From: Pilosibacter fragilis | Lineage (GTDB): Bacteria > Bacillota > Clostridia > Lachnospirales > Lachnospiraceae | Reading direction: 5' to 3' | DNA length: 64,000 bases | Assembly (NCBI RefSeq): GCF_032490495.1 | Contig: NZ_JAVYJB010000003.1 | Location: 62,001-126,000 of the forward strand | In this document: positions 51,451 through 60,444 of the stretch, piece after piece | Layout: every line of letters starts with the position of its first letter | Numbering within the stretch: the first letter of the stretch is position 1 | Translations under genes and position numbers: made by a program | The notes under the pieces: generated by a model | Database searches by the model: none | What the model was told of the DNA's origin: nothing | Seen by the model: only the letters and a program-made list of their open reading frames with translations

Positions 51451-51519
51451 CATTCACTAATTGTCACTCCAAACAATATATGTTATTATTAAAACAGTCA
51501 TGACATTCACTGGATGTCA
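51451..51519. promoter_or_regulatory. Pair of direct repeats, probable XRE operators
   Basis: CATTCACTAATTGTCAC (51451-51467) and CATTCACTGGATGTCAC (51503-51519). Three mismatches in 17 bases, 52 bases apart. The second also contains the palindrome TGACAT/ATGTCA. They lie in the divergent region between the small XRE gene and the 51629 gene. Confidence 0.6.
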
Positions 51520-51628
51520 CAAGAAGATTTTATTGGTACGCATTATCAAACCAAAATAATATGATCCTGCTGCCGCACCACAGGAGCAGATCTCTTAAAT
51601 ATACAACTTTTCAAAGGAGGATTTATTT

Positions 51629-52057
51629 ATGGAAATCACAAAAGAATTAAAACAGGATCTCTCCGAGCTGGAATCTGCGTGCAGCAGTTTTCTCGGAAAA
51701 TATGAATCACAGCTCACGGACGCGCTGAATAAGACGAAAATGTCCGCTGAGGACAGCTTGAAAATAGACCTGATGTTAGAACTTGTCACCCACCTCTCCT
51801 CCGCGCAGTTCGTCTCTTCCTACATGCAGAAGGATATCGTGAAGGAAGGAATTCTGCTCCAGGATGCGGCCGGAAATTTCACGCTCGGCGGCAATCCTCT
51901 TCCGACGATGAGCGATATCGAAGTGTATGTCCACGATGATGAATTAAACCAGGACGTCTGGAAGCGTGTATTTATCGGCGGCGGAACCGAAAAGCGGATC
52001 TGCGGTCTGCGCCATCCGGATCTCACTTCCGGAGTCCATGCAAGAATCCGCGGTTAG
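51629..52057 (+). CDS. Hypothetical protein (142 aa)
   Basis: AAAGGAGG precedes the ATG. The first 70 residues are helical (MEITKELKQDLSELESACSSFLGKYESQ, AEDSLKIDLMLELVTHLSSAQFVSSYM). The second half is beta-rich with EVYVHDDELNQDVWKRVFIGGGTEKRICGLRHPDLTSGVHARIRG. I do not recognise the family. The divergent XRE gene and shared operators suggest joint regulation. Confidence 0.7.
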   Translation: MEITKELKQDLSELESACSSFLGKYESQLTDALNKTKMSAEDSLKIDLMLELVTHLSSAQFVSSYMQKDIVKEGILLQDAAGNFTLGGNPLPTMSDIEVYVHDDELNQDVWKRVFIGGGTEKRICGLRHPDLTSGVHARIRG

Positions 52058-52077
52058 TTTTTCCCAGGAAAAGTCCA

Positions 52078-52141
52078 TAAAAAAGATCCGCCAGCATACC
52101 GTACGAAACTATCTTCGGTATCCTGACAGATCTTTTTTCTT
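52078..52141. terminator. Bidirectional terminator
   Basis: AAAAAGATC...CAG.ATACCG pairs with CGGTAT.CTG...GATCTTTTTT across an 18-base loop. Confidence 0.82.
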
Positions 52142-52147
52142 TATTTC

Positions 52148-52221
52148 GTAACTGTTCAGCGCCTTTTCCCTGTGTCTCATACGGTCAACGCGGCAAGTGC
52201 GCAGACCTGCGGAACAGTTAC
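52148..52221 (+). repeat. Family-1 intergenic repeat, copy D (short form)
   Basis: A 74-bp form that keeps both terminal inverted repeats (GTAACTGTTCAGCG and CGGAACAGTTAC) and the core hairpin but lacks the middle terminator-like stem. The neighbouring terminator at 52078-52141 supplies one. Confidence 0.75.
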
Positions 52222-52229
52222 TTTATTTC

Positions 52230-53621
52230 TTACTTATTTATCTTTTTCTCCTCATACTCCTTCAGCGCCCGCAGTGCCTCCCCTGACAGCGGAAACAGCA
52301 CTATCAGGTTAAACACCGTCATAAGACCAACGCCCACGTCTCCGAGATCCCACACCACCGTGTACGCCTGCAGTCCGCCGACGAACAGCATGATCAAAGC
52401 AAAGATCTTGTAGAGTGTCTGATAAATCCAACGGTTTCCGAACAGGTACGCAACGTTGGATCTAGCGTAGAACAGGATACCGAGGAACGTTGAGAAGCTG
52501 AATAACGCCAGCGTCACCGCGATAAATACCACGCCGAACTCACCCATATAGTAGCTCATGACTTTCTGTAAAAGATCCATTCCCACAAGCCCCGTCATCA
52601 GTTCTTCCGGGACGAGCAGCATGATCATCGCCGTGCAGCTGCAGATCACGATGGTGTCGATAAATACGCCAAGCGCCTGCACGAGACCGACCTTTACCGG
52701 ATTGCTCTCCTCCGCCGCAGCCGCCGCGCATGGTGCGGAACCGGAACCAGCCTCATTGGAAAACAGGCCGCGCTTCACGCCGTTCATGAGCACCGCGCCA
52801 AAGCCGCCCGCCGCGATCTGGCGAAGGCCGAAGGCTTCCGCAAAGATCCTCGCAAACACGCCAGGAACACTACTCAAATGGGTCGCGATGATAAACAGGG
52901 TGATCACAAAATAGCAGCCCGCCATGATCGGAACGATCACATCAAGGGCGCGGACCGTAGCGTTCTTTCTCATAACGATCACCGCAGAGATCACGACGAG
53001 GACTACCGTCGTCACGAGCGGCGAAATTCCAAAGGCATTCTCAAATGACGACGCCACAGAGTTGCTGATGACCTGGCTGATTCCACCCCAGCAGATCAGG
53101 CCGGACAGCGCAAACAGGACCGCGATCACGGAACGTTTCAGTTTCTTCTTTCTCACCCTCTCCGCATAGCTGTGGATATAGTAAGCCGGACCACCGTGGT
53201 AACCGCCGTAGAGCGGGTCCTTTTCCTTATAAAGCTGCGCTAAAGCCGCCTCCACAAACGCTGTGGAGGCCCCAAGCGCCGCCGACAGCCACATCCAGAA
53301 CACAGCACCGGCACCGCCTGCCGAGATCGCCGCAACGACTCCCACGAGGTTTCCCATTCCTACTCGGGTCGCTGTGGACACAAACAAAGTCTGGATCGGT
53401 GACAGGCCGCCTTCCTCCTGTTTCTTTCCGTTCAAAGCCCGGATCATGTCCGGAAACAGGCGGACCGGAAGAAATCTTGTCCGAAGCGTAAAATAGACTC
53501 CCGTTGGAATTAAAAGCAAAACAAGAAGCGGAATCCCGATCCCATTTCCGTTCCCCAGCGGAATCGTAAACAGGTCTCCCCATAAGAAGCGGTACACCGC
53601 TTCGATAACTGCTGTTACCAT
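52230..53621 (-). CDS. Alanine:cation symporter (AGCS family)
   Basis: A 463-residue transporter with ten or so helices for Na+- or H+-driven alanine/glycine uptake. Family marks: GGLSPIQTLFVSTATRVGMGNLVGVVAAISAGGAGAVFWMWLSAALGASTAFVEAALAQLYKEKDPLYGGYHGGPAYYI and GLFSNEAGSGSAPCAAAAAEESNPVKVGLVQALGVFIDT. Start at 53621 (AAGGAG upstream). Single gene. Confidence 0.93.
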   Translation of the reverse strand: MVTAVIEAVYRFLWGDLFTIPLGNGNGIGIPLLVLLLIPTGVYFTLRTRFLPVRLFPDMIRALNGKKQEEGGLSPIQTLFVSTATRVGMGNLVGVVAAISAGGAGAVFWMWLSAALGASTAFVEAALAQLYKEKDPLYGGYHGGPAYYIHSYAERVRKKKLKRSVIAVLFALSGLICWGGISQVISNSVASSFENAFGISPLVTTVVLVVISAVIVMRKNATVRALDVIVPIMAGCYFVITLFIIATHLSSVPGVFARIFAEAFGLRQIAAGGFGAVLMNGVKRGLFSNEAGSGSAPCAAAAAEESNPVKVGLVQALGVFIDTIVICSCTAMIMLLVPEELMTGLVGMDLLQKVMSYYMGEFGVVFIAVTLALFSFSTFLGILFYARSNVAYLFGNRWIYQTLYKIFALIMLFVGGLQAYTVVWDLGDVGVGLMTVFNLIVLFPLSGEALRALKEYEEKKINK

Positions 53622-54314
53622 AAGTAAATTTTCTCCTTTTCGATATAACATGACAGACAGGCGCCCGCTCCCCCAAAGCGTACTTTTCAGGCTTCAATAC
53701 TAAAACGCGCCAGTCTGTTAAATTGGCATGTACAAGTTTTTATTATACACGTTTATAATGTGTGCTGTCAAGTAATCCTTATGAATAGCTCGTATGTGGG
53801 AATGAATTATCAGTTATATTATGAGGTAAAAAATACGCAGCTATTTTAAGCCCCTCAGGTTATCGAGACTGATCCCCCCCTGTTTCGGTCCCCTGAACAA
53901 ACGACGCTGGTACCCAGCCACTCTGATGCTCATGCGAGTCTGAACTTTATCTTCTTGTCCGTATAAACTATGAGGAGCACGCTTTGCGAGCTTCTCAAGT
54001 TATTGCGGCAGTCTCCAAGGTCTCATTCAATCATGGACTTTGGCTCGTTGCTCGCGTAAATAAAAAAGGACACCTCTTTGGTAGCTACTCATAAAACAGT
54101 ATCACAACAAACTGAAACAGGGTAGCTGCCATACAGGGGGCAAAGCAAAACGGGCGTATCGTCTAAACGGCGATATGTCCGTTTTGTTACGCAGTAGAAC
54201 GCCATTTTGAGGGGTATGAGTATTCCCCTTGCCGCCACTCATTTTGCTTTTGCAAAGCCGCATGAATACAGGATTTTTCAAACCCTACTGCGTAACAGAA
54301 AACCCCATAATTTA

Positions 54315-54350
54315 GAGAGGGCGCAAGCGGTCTATCCGTTTGCGCCCTCT
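54315..54350. terminator. Strong hairpin, probable terminator
   Basis: AGAGGGCGCAAGCGG and CCGTTTGCGCCCTCT with a five-base loop, followed by TTGATTGT on the plus strand. Confidence 0.6.
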
Positions 54351-54370
54351 TGATTGTCCCATGGCAAGGA

Positions 54371-54432
54371 CATGAAAAGCCGTCAAGGGCGGGCGCAGCC
54401 CGTTTATCTTGACCCTTGACGGTTTTTCATGG
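54371..54432. repeat. Nested inverted repeat (cruciform-like) after the HTH gene
   Basis: Outer arms CATGAAAAGCCGTCAAGGG and CCCTTGACGGTTTTTCATG (one mismatch), inner CGGGC/GCCCG. The T-run on the minus strand is not clear, so a site for protein binding or nicking is as likely as a terminator. Confidence 0.65.
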
Positions 54433-54437
54433 CTTTG

Positions 54438-54653
54438 CTATTTGCTCGGTGGTTGATAGTCCAGTCGAAACTTCATAACATCCATGAGCAGCTTTTCGTT
54501 TAATCGCTCCTTCATATCGGCGTTCCCTCCGCTTAGTCTGCCCATATAGGCTTTGTTCCGTTCCTGTACCGCAAGGAGCGCGGCGGTATCGCCTGTGATT
54601 GCTCTTTCAATCACTTCATAGGGAACAAGGTTGTATTTGCTGTTCCTCATCAT
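54438..54653 (-). CDS. Small HTH-domain protein of Tn916-like elements
   Basis: A 71-residue helical protein (NLVPYEVIERAITGDTAALLAVQERNKAYMGRLS, MKERLNEKLLMDVMKFRLDYQ). Proteins of this type follow the sigma-like factor on Tn916- and CTn-type elements. Its ATG lies within the end of the sigma-like gene. Start could be the second Met. Confidence 0.7.
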   Translation of the reverse strand: MMRNSKYNLVPYEVIERAITGDTAALLAVQERNKAYMGRLSGGNADMKERLNEKLLMDVMKFRLDYQPPSK

Positions 54654-55080
54654 TCATCTTCTCCATTTCTGTCCGCAACTGTTTCAAAGCTGCGTTTTTC
54701 TGATAGTTGACCGTTGTGCGTGGCTTTCCCAATAACGCCCCAATCTGCTTATCTCTTAATTGCAGATAATAGCGCATAAGGATAATTTCCCGCCGACGCT
54801 CCGATAGGCACAACAAGGCTTTTGCTAACTTCTCGCTGTCAATAATAACCGTCTGCCCGTTGACTGCAAAGGCAGTCGACTTGTCCTGCAAGACAAAGTA
54901 TTCGTCTACACTGTGAGGCGCAAAAGACGTGTTCTCTTGCAAGTATCCAAAGGATATCTCGCGCTGCGTTCTGTGTTTCCTTTCCCTGTAATAATTACAG
55001 GCTTCATTGTGCAATACGGCTTTGCAAAATGCGTGAAAGCGGCGTTCGATACTTTCTCTGTATTCTGTGGATAACATCAT
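54616..55080 (-). CDS. Sigma-70-like regulator of conjugative elements
   Basis: A 154-residue protein. Start at 55080 has GGGGGTGAG upstream. The C-terminal half is a sigma region-4 HTH (LCLSERRREIILMRYYLQLRDKQIGALLGKPRTTVNYQKNAALKQLRTEMEKM). The N-terminal part (RRFHAFCKAVLHNEACNYYRE) is a region-2 remnant. Such factors control transfer or cargo genes on Tn916-family elements. Confidence 0.8.
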   Translation of the reverse strand: MMLSTEYRESIERRFHAFCKAVLHNEACNYYRERKHRTQREISFGYLQENTSFAPHSVDEYFVLQDKSTAFAVNGQTVIIDSEKLAKALLCLSERRREIILMRYYLQLRDKQIGALLGKPRTTVNYQKNAALKQLRTEMEKMNDEEQQIQPCSL

Positions 55081-55476
55081 TCTCACCCCCTTTCCGTTTG
55101 GAATGAGGGCTATAACAAAACCGCCTGTGCAGCGAAAAACTGAACAGGCGGTTATGCTATATGATGTAGTAGGGCATTTATGATGATGTAAAAGTTCCTC
55201 TTGATAGCCGCAATATCCCATAGGCAGGAAAGAGCTTTTTTTAATAGGCTACTGATTGGAAAACCGTGTTGACATAAAATGGACATGACGATACCTCCAA
55301 AGATACCGCCATGTCCCTAAAAATGGGCGACTTTATCACGTCCCTGTAAATCCAATTTTGCAAAAGGAGAACGGCGGCTTTATCTTCATAAAACTGTCGC
55401 CTGAGTTGCAATCTGTCAGCAATCGCATAGGTTGTCAAAAAAGAAAGAGCCGATAACCACATTTCAAACCTGCGTG
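55081..55476. other. Non-coding region between the sigma-like and KTR genes
   Basis: A hairpin with 15-base arms and two mismatches (GGACATGGCGGTATC / GGTATCGTCATGTCC on the minus strand, about 55283-55317) sits some 200 bases before the sigma-like start, like a leader attenuator. I reject the small open frame at 55241-55462 as a gene because it runs through the KTR terminator. Confidence 0.5.
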
Positions 55477-55486
55477 TTATCGGCTC
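55438..55486 (-). terminator. Terminator of the KTR gene
   Basis: GAGCCGATAAC and GTTATCGGCTC arms, then TTTCTTTTTTG on the minus strand. Confidence 0.88.
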
Positions 55487-55662
55487 TGCGTCTTTGCGTC
55501 TGGCTCTATGATAACTGATATATTCATTTGTTGTACGCTAATAAGAGTTTCCTGCTTGCATTTTGGGCAGTATAGGGGAAAGTTTTTCAGTTCAGTATCG
55601 TTCCGTATCTTCAACCTTGTTTTGCTGTGGCATATGGGACATATTATCCATTCGTTATTCAT
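55477..55662 (-). CDS. Cysteine-rich KTR-domain protein
   Basis: A 61-residue protein: MNNEWIICPICHSKTRLKIR followed by FPLYCPKCKQETLISVQQ. Two CxxC pairs form a zinc ribbon, and the KTRLK pattern gives the family its name. Found on many Firmicutes conjugative elements next to ABC or resistance genes. Its start is one base from the stop of the ABC gene upstream. Confidence 0.85.
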   Translation of the reverse strand: MNNEWIICPICHSKTRLKIRNDTELKNFPLYCPKCKQETLISVQQMNISVIIEPDAKTQSR

Positions 55663-55663
55663 A

Positions 55664-57394
55664 CTAAATGCCCCAATCCCCGCTAATCATTTGCAGCTTT
55701 ACCATATGCGGATAAATTTTGCCTGTGTTCATCAGTTTTTCTGGCGTTCCCTGTTCGGCAACGGAACCGTCTGAAAGCACAACTACTTTATCCGCGCCGC
55801 TTACGGTACGCATACGGTGGGCGATAACAAGTACGGTCTTATCCTTTATCAGCCTTGACAAGGCAGCCTGTATCAATGTTTCATTCTCTACATCAAGGCT
55901 TGCCGTTGCTTCGTCAAGTAAGATGATAGGGGAATTTTTGAGGAAAGCGCGGGCGATTGAAATACGCTGCCTTTCACCGCCGGACAGTTCGCAGCCGTTT
56001 TCACCAATCATACTGTGATAACCGTCCGGGAGCTTTGCCGCAAATTCTTCACAATTTGCTAATCTTGCCGCTGCAATCACTTCTTCATCTGTTGCGTCCT
56101 TTCTGCCTATTCTGATATTTTCCATGATTGTATTGTTAAACAGCGTCACGTCTTGAAACACGATAGAGTACAGTGATAACAGTGTTTCCGGCTCTATTTT
56201 CGATATATCCATACCGCCGACAGTGATATTGCCTTTGCTTATATCCCAAAACCGGGCGGCAAGACGTGACACCGTAGTTTTGCCGCCGCCGGACGGTCCG
56301 ACTAAAGCGGTAACTTCTCCTTGCTTTGCCGTAAAGGACACATCTTTCAATACGGTTTCCCCGGTATTATAAGCAAATCCTACATGGTCGAACACAATAT
56401 CATAGCCTTTATTTGTTAGTGTATTGCCGCCCGTCTGAATTGGCTGGTCAAGGATTTCATTCATGCGGTCTATGTTCGTTTTTGTGGATATGACTGCGGC
56501 AAGGTTTTGCAATGCGCCCTCCAGCGGGGCATACAGCCTTGAGGCTACAAGCAGAAATAGAAAGAACAGCGGAATATCAATCTCCCCTTGAATGAGCAGC
56601 GCAGAGCCTACAAGCGCAACCGTAGCAATTCCAAACTTTAATATCAATGTTGAGGAAACAACAAAAAGTGCCGTTCCAAGTTCTGTTATAATGTGCCGCT
56701 TTTCCACATCATCAATTTTCTTGTCCAGTCCTTTCAGATAGCTTTCTTCTGCATTGTTCGCCTTTAAGTCCTGTAAACTCTCGATACACTCCTGTACGCC
56801 ACTTTCAAGCGCGACATTTGCCGCTACGGATTTACGGTTGAAATATTCCTGTATGCGGGCTGAAAAGAATACGATTGTAAATGCAATCGGCAAAACCCAA
56901 ACAGCCGCAAGAGCCATACGCCAATCATAAGAAAAAAGACAAATTGCAATCAACGTTGTTGAAACAAGGGAGCCTGCCAAAGCGGGTACATAATGGGAAA
57001 ATGCCTGTTCAAGTGTGGCACAATCGCCCATAATGGAATTTGTTAAATCGGCAAGGTCTTTTTTTCCAAAAAAGGATAAGGGGATTTTGCGGAGCTGCTC
57101 TGCTAACGAAATGCGTCTTACTCCGCTTTCCACATAAGTCGCTAAATAGGTGGCGTTATATTGAAACCAAGTTGCAACAAAGATAAGGTATAAGCAAACC
57201 AAAACGCCAACCCCATAGAAAGCAATGCGGCTTCCATTTACGCCCCCGTTCATGGTGTCAATGACAAAATTATAGAGCAGCCCCACCGGAAGCATAAACG
57301 ATATATCCTGCAAAACGCAGGCAATACAACCTTTTATCAAATCGACAGCTCCTTGTCTTGATAACGCAAATCGTCTTTGCAATGTTTTAATCAT
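55664..57394 (-). CDS. ABC exporter half-transporter 2 (permease + ATPase)
   Basis: A 576-residue type IV half-transporter. Six helices in the first 310 residues, then Walker A VGPSGGGKTTVSRLAAR, signature LSGGERQRISIARAF, Walker B ILLDEATASLD, H-loop IAHRMRTV. Start at 57394 overlaps the upstream gene's stop (ATGA) and has GGAGG upstream. It pairs with the next gene; such pairs on mobile elements export drugs or peptides or import siderophores (YbtPQ type). Confidence 0.92.
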   Translation of the reverse strand: MIKTLQRRFALSRQGAVDLIKGCIACVLQDISFMLPVGLLYNFVIDTMNGGVNGSRIAFYGVGVLVCLYLIFVATWFQYNATYLATYVESGVRRISLAEQLRKIPLSFFGKKDLADLTNSIMGDCATLEQAFSHYVPALAGSLVSTTLIAICLFSYDWRMALAAVWVLPIAFTIVFFSARIQEYFNRKSVAANVALESGVQECIESLQDLKANNAEESYLKGLDKKIDDVEKRHIITELGTALFVVSSTLILKFGIATVALVGSALLIQGEIDIPLFFLFLLVASRLYAPLEGALQNLAAVISTKTNIDRMNEILDQPIQTGGNTLTNKGYDIVFDHVGFAYNTGETVLKDVSFTAKQGEVTALVGPSGGGKTTVSRLAARFWDISKGNITVGGMDISKIEPETLLSLYSIVFQDVTLFNNTIMENIRIGRKDATDEEVIAAARLANCEEFAAKLPDGYHSMIGENGCELSGGERQRISIARAFLKNSPIILLDEATASLDVENETLIQAALSRLIKDKTVLVIAHRMRTVSGADKVVVLSDGSVAEQGTPEKLMNTGKIYPHMVKLQMISGDWGI

Positions 57395-59166
57395 GCTGTT
57401 ACCTCCTTTGCAATTTTCCATTCTGCTGCTTCGGAATAATTCTTCCACATTCTTGCAAATATGCCGTTTCTCTCTATCAACTCATTATGCGTGCCGCTCT
57501 CGACAATCTCGCCGTCTTGCATTACATAAATACAATCAACACCTGTGATTGACGATAGCCTGTGTGCAATCATAATAACAGTTTTTCCCTTTGAGAGAGC
57601 AGATAAAGCCTTCTGTACACGCACCTCATTATCGGGGTCAGCAAATGCGGTCGCTTCATCCAGAATTAGGATAGGCGCATTTTTCAAAATTGCGCGGGCA
57701 ATCGCTATTCTTTGCTGTTCACCGCCGGACAGGTACACGCCGTTTGTACCCACAACCGTATCAATGCCATTCGGTAATTTTTCGATAATATCCAGGCATT
57801 GTGCAACTTCCAGTGCATGAGCGATTTCTTCACGTGTAGCGTCAGGCTTTGCCATACGCACATTTTCCAATATGGACGCTTTGATAAGACGGCTATTCTG
57901 AAATACAAAGGACACCTTATTCATCAATGTTTCCTTTGGAATGTCGCGTATGTCGATATTCCCTATCAGTATGCGCCCTTTTTGCGGGTCAAAAAATCTT
58001 GTTACAATATTTGCAAGGGTCGTCTTGCCGCCGCCGGACGCACCTACCAATGCAATCACCTGTCCCGGTGCAACCCGAAGTGACACATCATTCAGCGCGT
58101 TTTTTTCTCCGTCATAGCTGTAGCTAACGTGTTCTAATGTAATTCCATTGTCTTTAGGGGTATTATTCACGGTGCTTTCAGACAATGGTTTTTCGTTTAG
58201 CACTTCATCAATTCTGCCTAATGCGTCCCCTACAATCATTGCGTCCTCGCTCATAAACATAATTTTTGTGAGTGTTGTACCAATGACAGGAGTAATCACA
58301 ATATAAAAGATAAGGTTTAGCAGCAGTTCATTTGTTACGCCGCCCCTTGTAAAGAGAATACCGCCGGCAATCAGAAACGCGAATACGCCGTTGATTGCCG
58401 TTGTATAGAACATCATGGGCAGACGCAACCCCTTTGTGTACGCAATTACCCATGCTTCATAATTGTCTATCGCATCTTTGAAGCGTTTGAAAGAAAAGAT
58501 TGTCTGCCCGAACGTCTTTACTACGGGTACACCCCGTACATATTCAACGGCTTCATTTGACATGTCGGAAAGTGAATTTTGGTATTGTTCCATTCTCTGC
58601 GCCATGTCTTTTCCGGTCATTTTCATCATAATCAAAAAGCCAAGCACAACGGGAACAAGACTCAAAAGCCCTAACCGCCAATCGAAAGCAAGCAGTAGAA
58701 AGAGCAGCCCTATGGGGGTAGCAATCGCTCCCGCTTTGTCGGGCAGCCTGTGTGCAAGATAGGTTTCCGTTGCGGCACTTGAGGTGTTAACAATCCTTCG
58801 CAGATTGCCGCTTCCGTACTTTTCTGTTACCCCCAGCGGCAGGGCTGTGATATGCCGCATAAGCTCTTTTCGGATATTTGCGGCAACCCGGAACGCGCTC
58901 AAATGCGAACACATCAAAGCGGCTATGTAGACAACAATAGAGATAACCGCAAACAATACGGCAGACCAACCGTAGCTTGTAACATTCCCCGCTTTTGAAA
59001 AATCCGGGGAAACTTCCAGTATGTCGTGAATGATACGCCATATATACCAAAACGGCACAAGAGCCAATAGCGCACTCATGACTGACAGTACCCAGGAAAG
59101 ATAGGTCAATATTTTATGCCCTCCGGCATAACCCATCAATCTTGATAGATTAGACTGTTTTTTCAT
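57391..59166 (-). CDS. ABC exporter half-transporter 1 (permease + ATPase)
   Basis: A 591-residue half-transporter. Six helices in the first 300 residues, Walker A VGASGGGKTTLANIVTR, signature LSGGEQQRIAIARAI, Walker B LILDEATAFADP. The last motif has Ala-Phe-Ala-Asp where SLDP or SVD is usual, which could make this site degenerate. AAGGAGG precedes the ATG. Upstream, the GTTAG/CTAAC inverted repeat at 59233-59248 is a likely TetR site. Confidence 0.92.
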   Translation of the reverse strand: MKKQSNLSRLMGYAGGHKILTYLSWVLSVMSALLALVPFWYIWRIIHDILEVSPDFSKAGNVTSYGWSAVLFAVISIVVYIAALMCSHLSAFRVAANIRKELMRHITALPLGVTEKYGSGNLRRIVNTSSAATETYLAHRLPDKAGAIATPIGLLFLLLAFDWRLGLLSLVPVVLGFLIMMKMTGKDMAQRMEQYQNSLSDMSNEAVEYVRGVPVVKTFGQTIFSFKRFKDAIDNYEAWVIAYTKGLRLPMMFYTTAINGVFAFLIAGGILFTRGGVTNELLLNLIFYIVITPVIGTTLTKIMFMSEDAMIVGDALGRIDEVLNEKPLSESTVNNTPKDNGITLEHVSYSYDGEKNALNDVSLRVAPGQVIALVGASGGGKTTLANIVTRFFDPQKGRILIGNIDIRDIPKETLMNKVSFVFQNSRLIKASILENVRMAKPDATREEIAHALEVAQCLDIIEKLPNGIDTVVGTNGVYLSGGEQQRIAIARAILKNAPILILDEATAFADPDNEVRVQKALSALSKGKTVIMIAHRLSSITGVDCIYVMQDGEIVESGTHNELIERNGIFARMWKNYSEAAEWKIAKEVTA

Positions 59167-59232
59167 TGAAAAACCTCCTTAAAATTTTTATGATAAAAGA
59201 GATTATGGAAACCTCAAATATCCACTTTTTGA

Positions 59233-59248
59233 GTTAGCAATAACTAAC
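59233..59248. promoter_or_regulatory. Inverted repeat ahead of the ABC operon
   Basis: GTTAG, six bases, CTAAC, with AGTTA/TAACT inside. Suits a TetR-type operator between the regulator and the exporter. Confidence 0.5.
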
Positions 59249-59270
59249 TTACATGTAAAAATTATAGGGC

Positions 59271-59888
59271 TTATTGCCCCATAATTTTCATCCACCCTGC
59301 GGTGTAAAAAGCCCGCATTTCTTTTAGATAATGCTTTGCTTCTTCAAGCGGCATTTCATGTATAATCAATTCAAAAAAAGTGTTGAACATTCCAGTAATC
59401 AAAATATGCTCTAACCGTTTATCAATCGAGGGAACCGGCCTGCCCAACCTTTCAAGCACCTTGAAATAATCATGTGTTGCATTTGTTTCTATTTCCACCA
59501 TTTCGTCAATCAGCTTTGAAAAGCGCGTTCCCTCGGAACAACAAAGAATGAGCTTAAATTCATTCAAGTGTTCATAGGCGTACAAAAGCATTTCATACAT
59601 ACACTCGCCGGAAGTAGAGGTAAGATTGTCAGGCTGTTCCTCCGGCGGGATTTCTGCAAATTCTTTTTGCGCCTTGCGAAAGCAATCTAACAAAAAGTTG
59701 TAATGTTTACCTACCAATGCTTCAAATAAATCCTCTTTGCTGTCGTAGTAGCCATATAATGCCCCTGTTGTTACCCCTGCTGTTTTGACGATGTTTCTCA
59801 AGGAAGCAGACTTGAAACCTTTTTCAAGAAATTCCTGCATGGCGGCTGAAAGAATTAAGTGTAATGTCGTCTGCTCTACTTCATTCAT
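59271..59888 (-). CDS. TetR/AcrR-family regulator
   Basis: A 205-residue repressor. The HTH is at residues 7-55 (LHLILSAAMQEFLEKGFKSASLRNIVKTAGVTTGALYGYYDSKEDLFEALVG). Start at 59888 has AGAGGAGTG upstream. It is directly upstream of the exporter pair on the same strand and is the probable ligand-responsive repressor. Confidence 0.9.
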   Translation of the reverse strand: MNEVEQTTLHLILSAAMQEFLEKGFKSASLRNIVKTAGVTTGALYGYYDSKEDLFEALVGKHYNFLLDCFRKAQKEFAEIPPEEQPDNLTSTSGECMYEMLLYAYEHLNEFKLILCCSEGTRFSKLIDEMVEIETNATHDYFKVLERLGRPVPSIDKRLEHILITGMFNTFFELIIHEMPLEEAKHYLKEMRAFYTAGWMKIMGQ

Positions 59889-59903
59889 TAACTCACTCCT
59901 CTC

Positions 59904-59920
59904 ATATAACATCGTTATAT
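59904..59920. promoter_or_regulatory. Palindromic operator of the TetR gene
   Basis: ATATAAC, three bases, GTTATAT: a perfect seven-bp inverted repeat 16 bases upstream of the start, positioned for autoregulation. A second GTTATAT copy lies at 59927-59933. Confidence 0.6.
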
Positions 59921-60105
59921 ATTACTGTTATATGATACAGTAAAGAGGGCGCTTTGTCAATAGTTTGAAAATTTTGCATTATAGAATTGGCATTTTTCGA
60001 TTTTCTCCGTATTAAGAAGTAAGAAAACTTTTTGAAAAATCTTTCTCTGAAACTTTGGCAAAACCGCCTCCTGTGGTGTTGTAGGTAGTGAAAGGAGAAC
60101 TGCGA

Positions 60106-60444
60106 ATGGAAAATAGAAAACGGAACGTGCACATCATTGTCCGAGTGACGGAGGACGAACGGACGTTGATTGAGGAAAAAATGAGGCAGATACCGACCAT
60201 GAACCTATCTGCTTACTCCCGTAAAATGCTGATTGACAGGTACATCATTGTTTTAGAAAGGAACTTGCGGCGAAGAAAAGACAGCTTACACAAGCGGAAC
60301 GGCGCATTGAGGAATTGGACAGGCTATTCAAGCGTATTTACGAAGATAACGCCAACGGGAAACTTTCTGACAGCAGATTTCAAATGCTCTCTGACGATTA
60401 CGAGCAGGAGCGGGAAGAACTGCGGGAAAAGCTGTTGCAACTGA
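60106..60444 (+). pseudogene. MobC-like relaxosome protein, truncated by fusion
   Basis: ATG at 60106 with GAAAGGAGAA upstream. Residues 1-48 (RNVHIIVRVTEDERTLIEEKMRQIPTMNLSAYSRKMLIDRYIIV) are the ribbon-helix-helix N-terminus of MobC-type accessory proteins. From about 60250 the DNA becomes recombinase sequence read in another frame, so the rest of the 112 codons is nonsense. The C-terminal half of MobC is lost. Confidence 0.75.

Larger units (their letters stand above)
53652..54437. other. Non-coding, hairpin-rich left part of the mobile element
   Basis: No credible gene. Inverted repeats: 53972-53996 (hairpin with TTT loop), 54146-54186 (16-base arms, two mismatches), 54185-54197 with 54285-54297 (TGTTACGCAGTAG, 13 bp perfect), 54315-54350 (terminator-like) and 54371-54432 (nested). 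The region up to about 53760 holds the promoter region of the symporter. A regulatory or transfer-origin role is possible. Confidence 0.55.

Noticed and set aside
55241..55462. 73-codon frame between the KTR and sigma-like genes
   Set aside because: Its start lies within the KTR terminator and no ribosome site precedes it.
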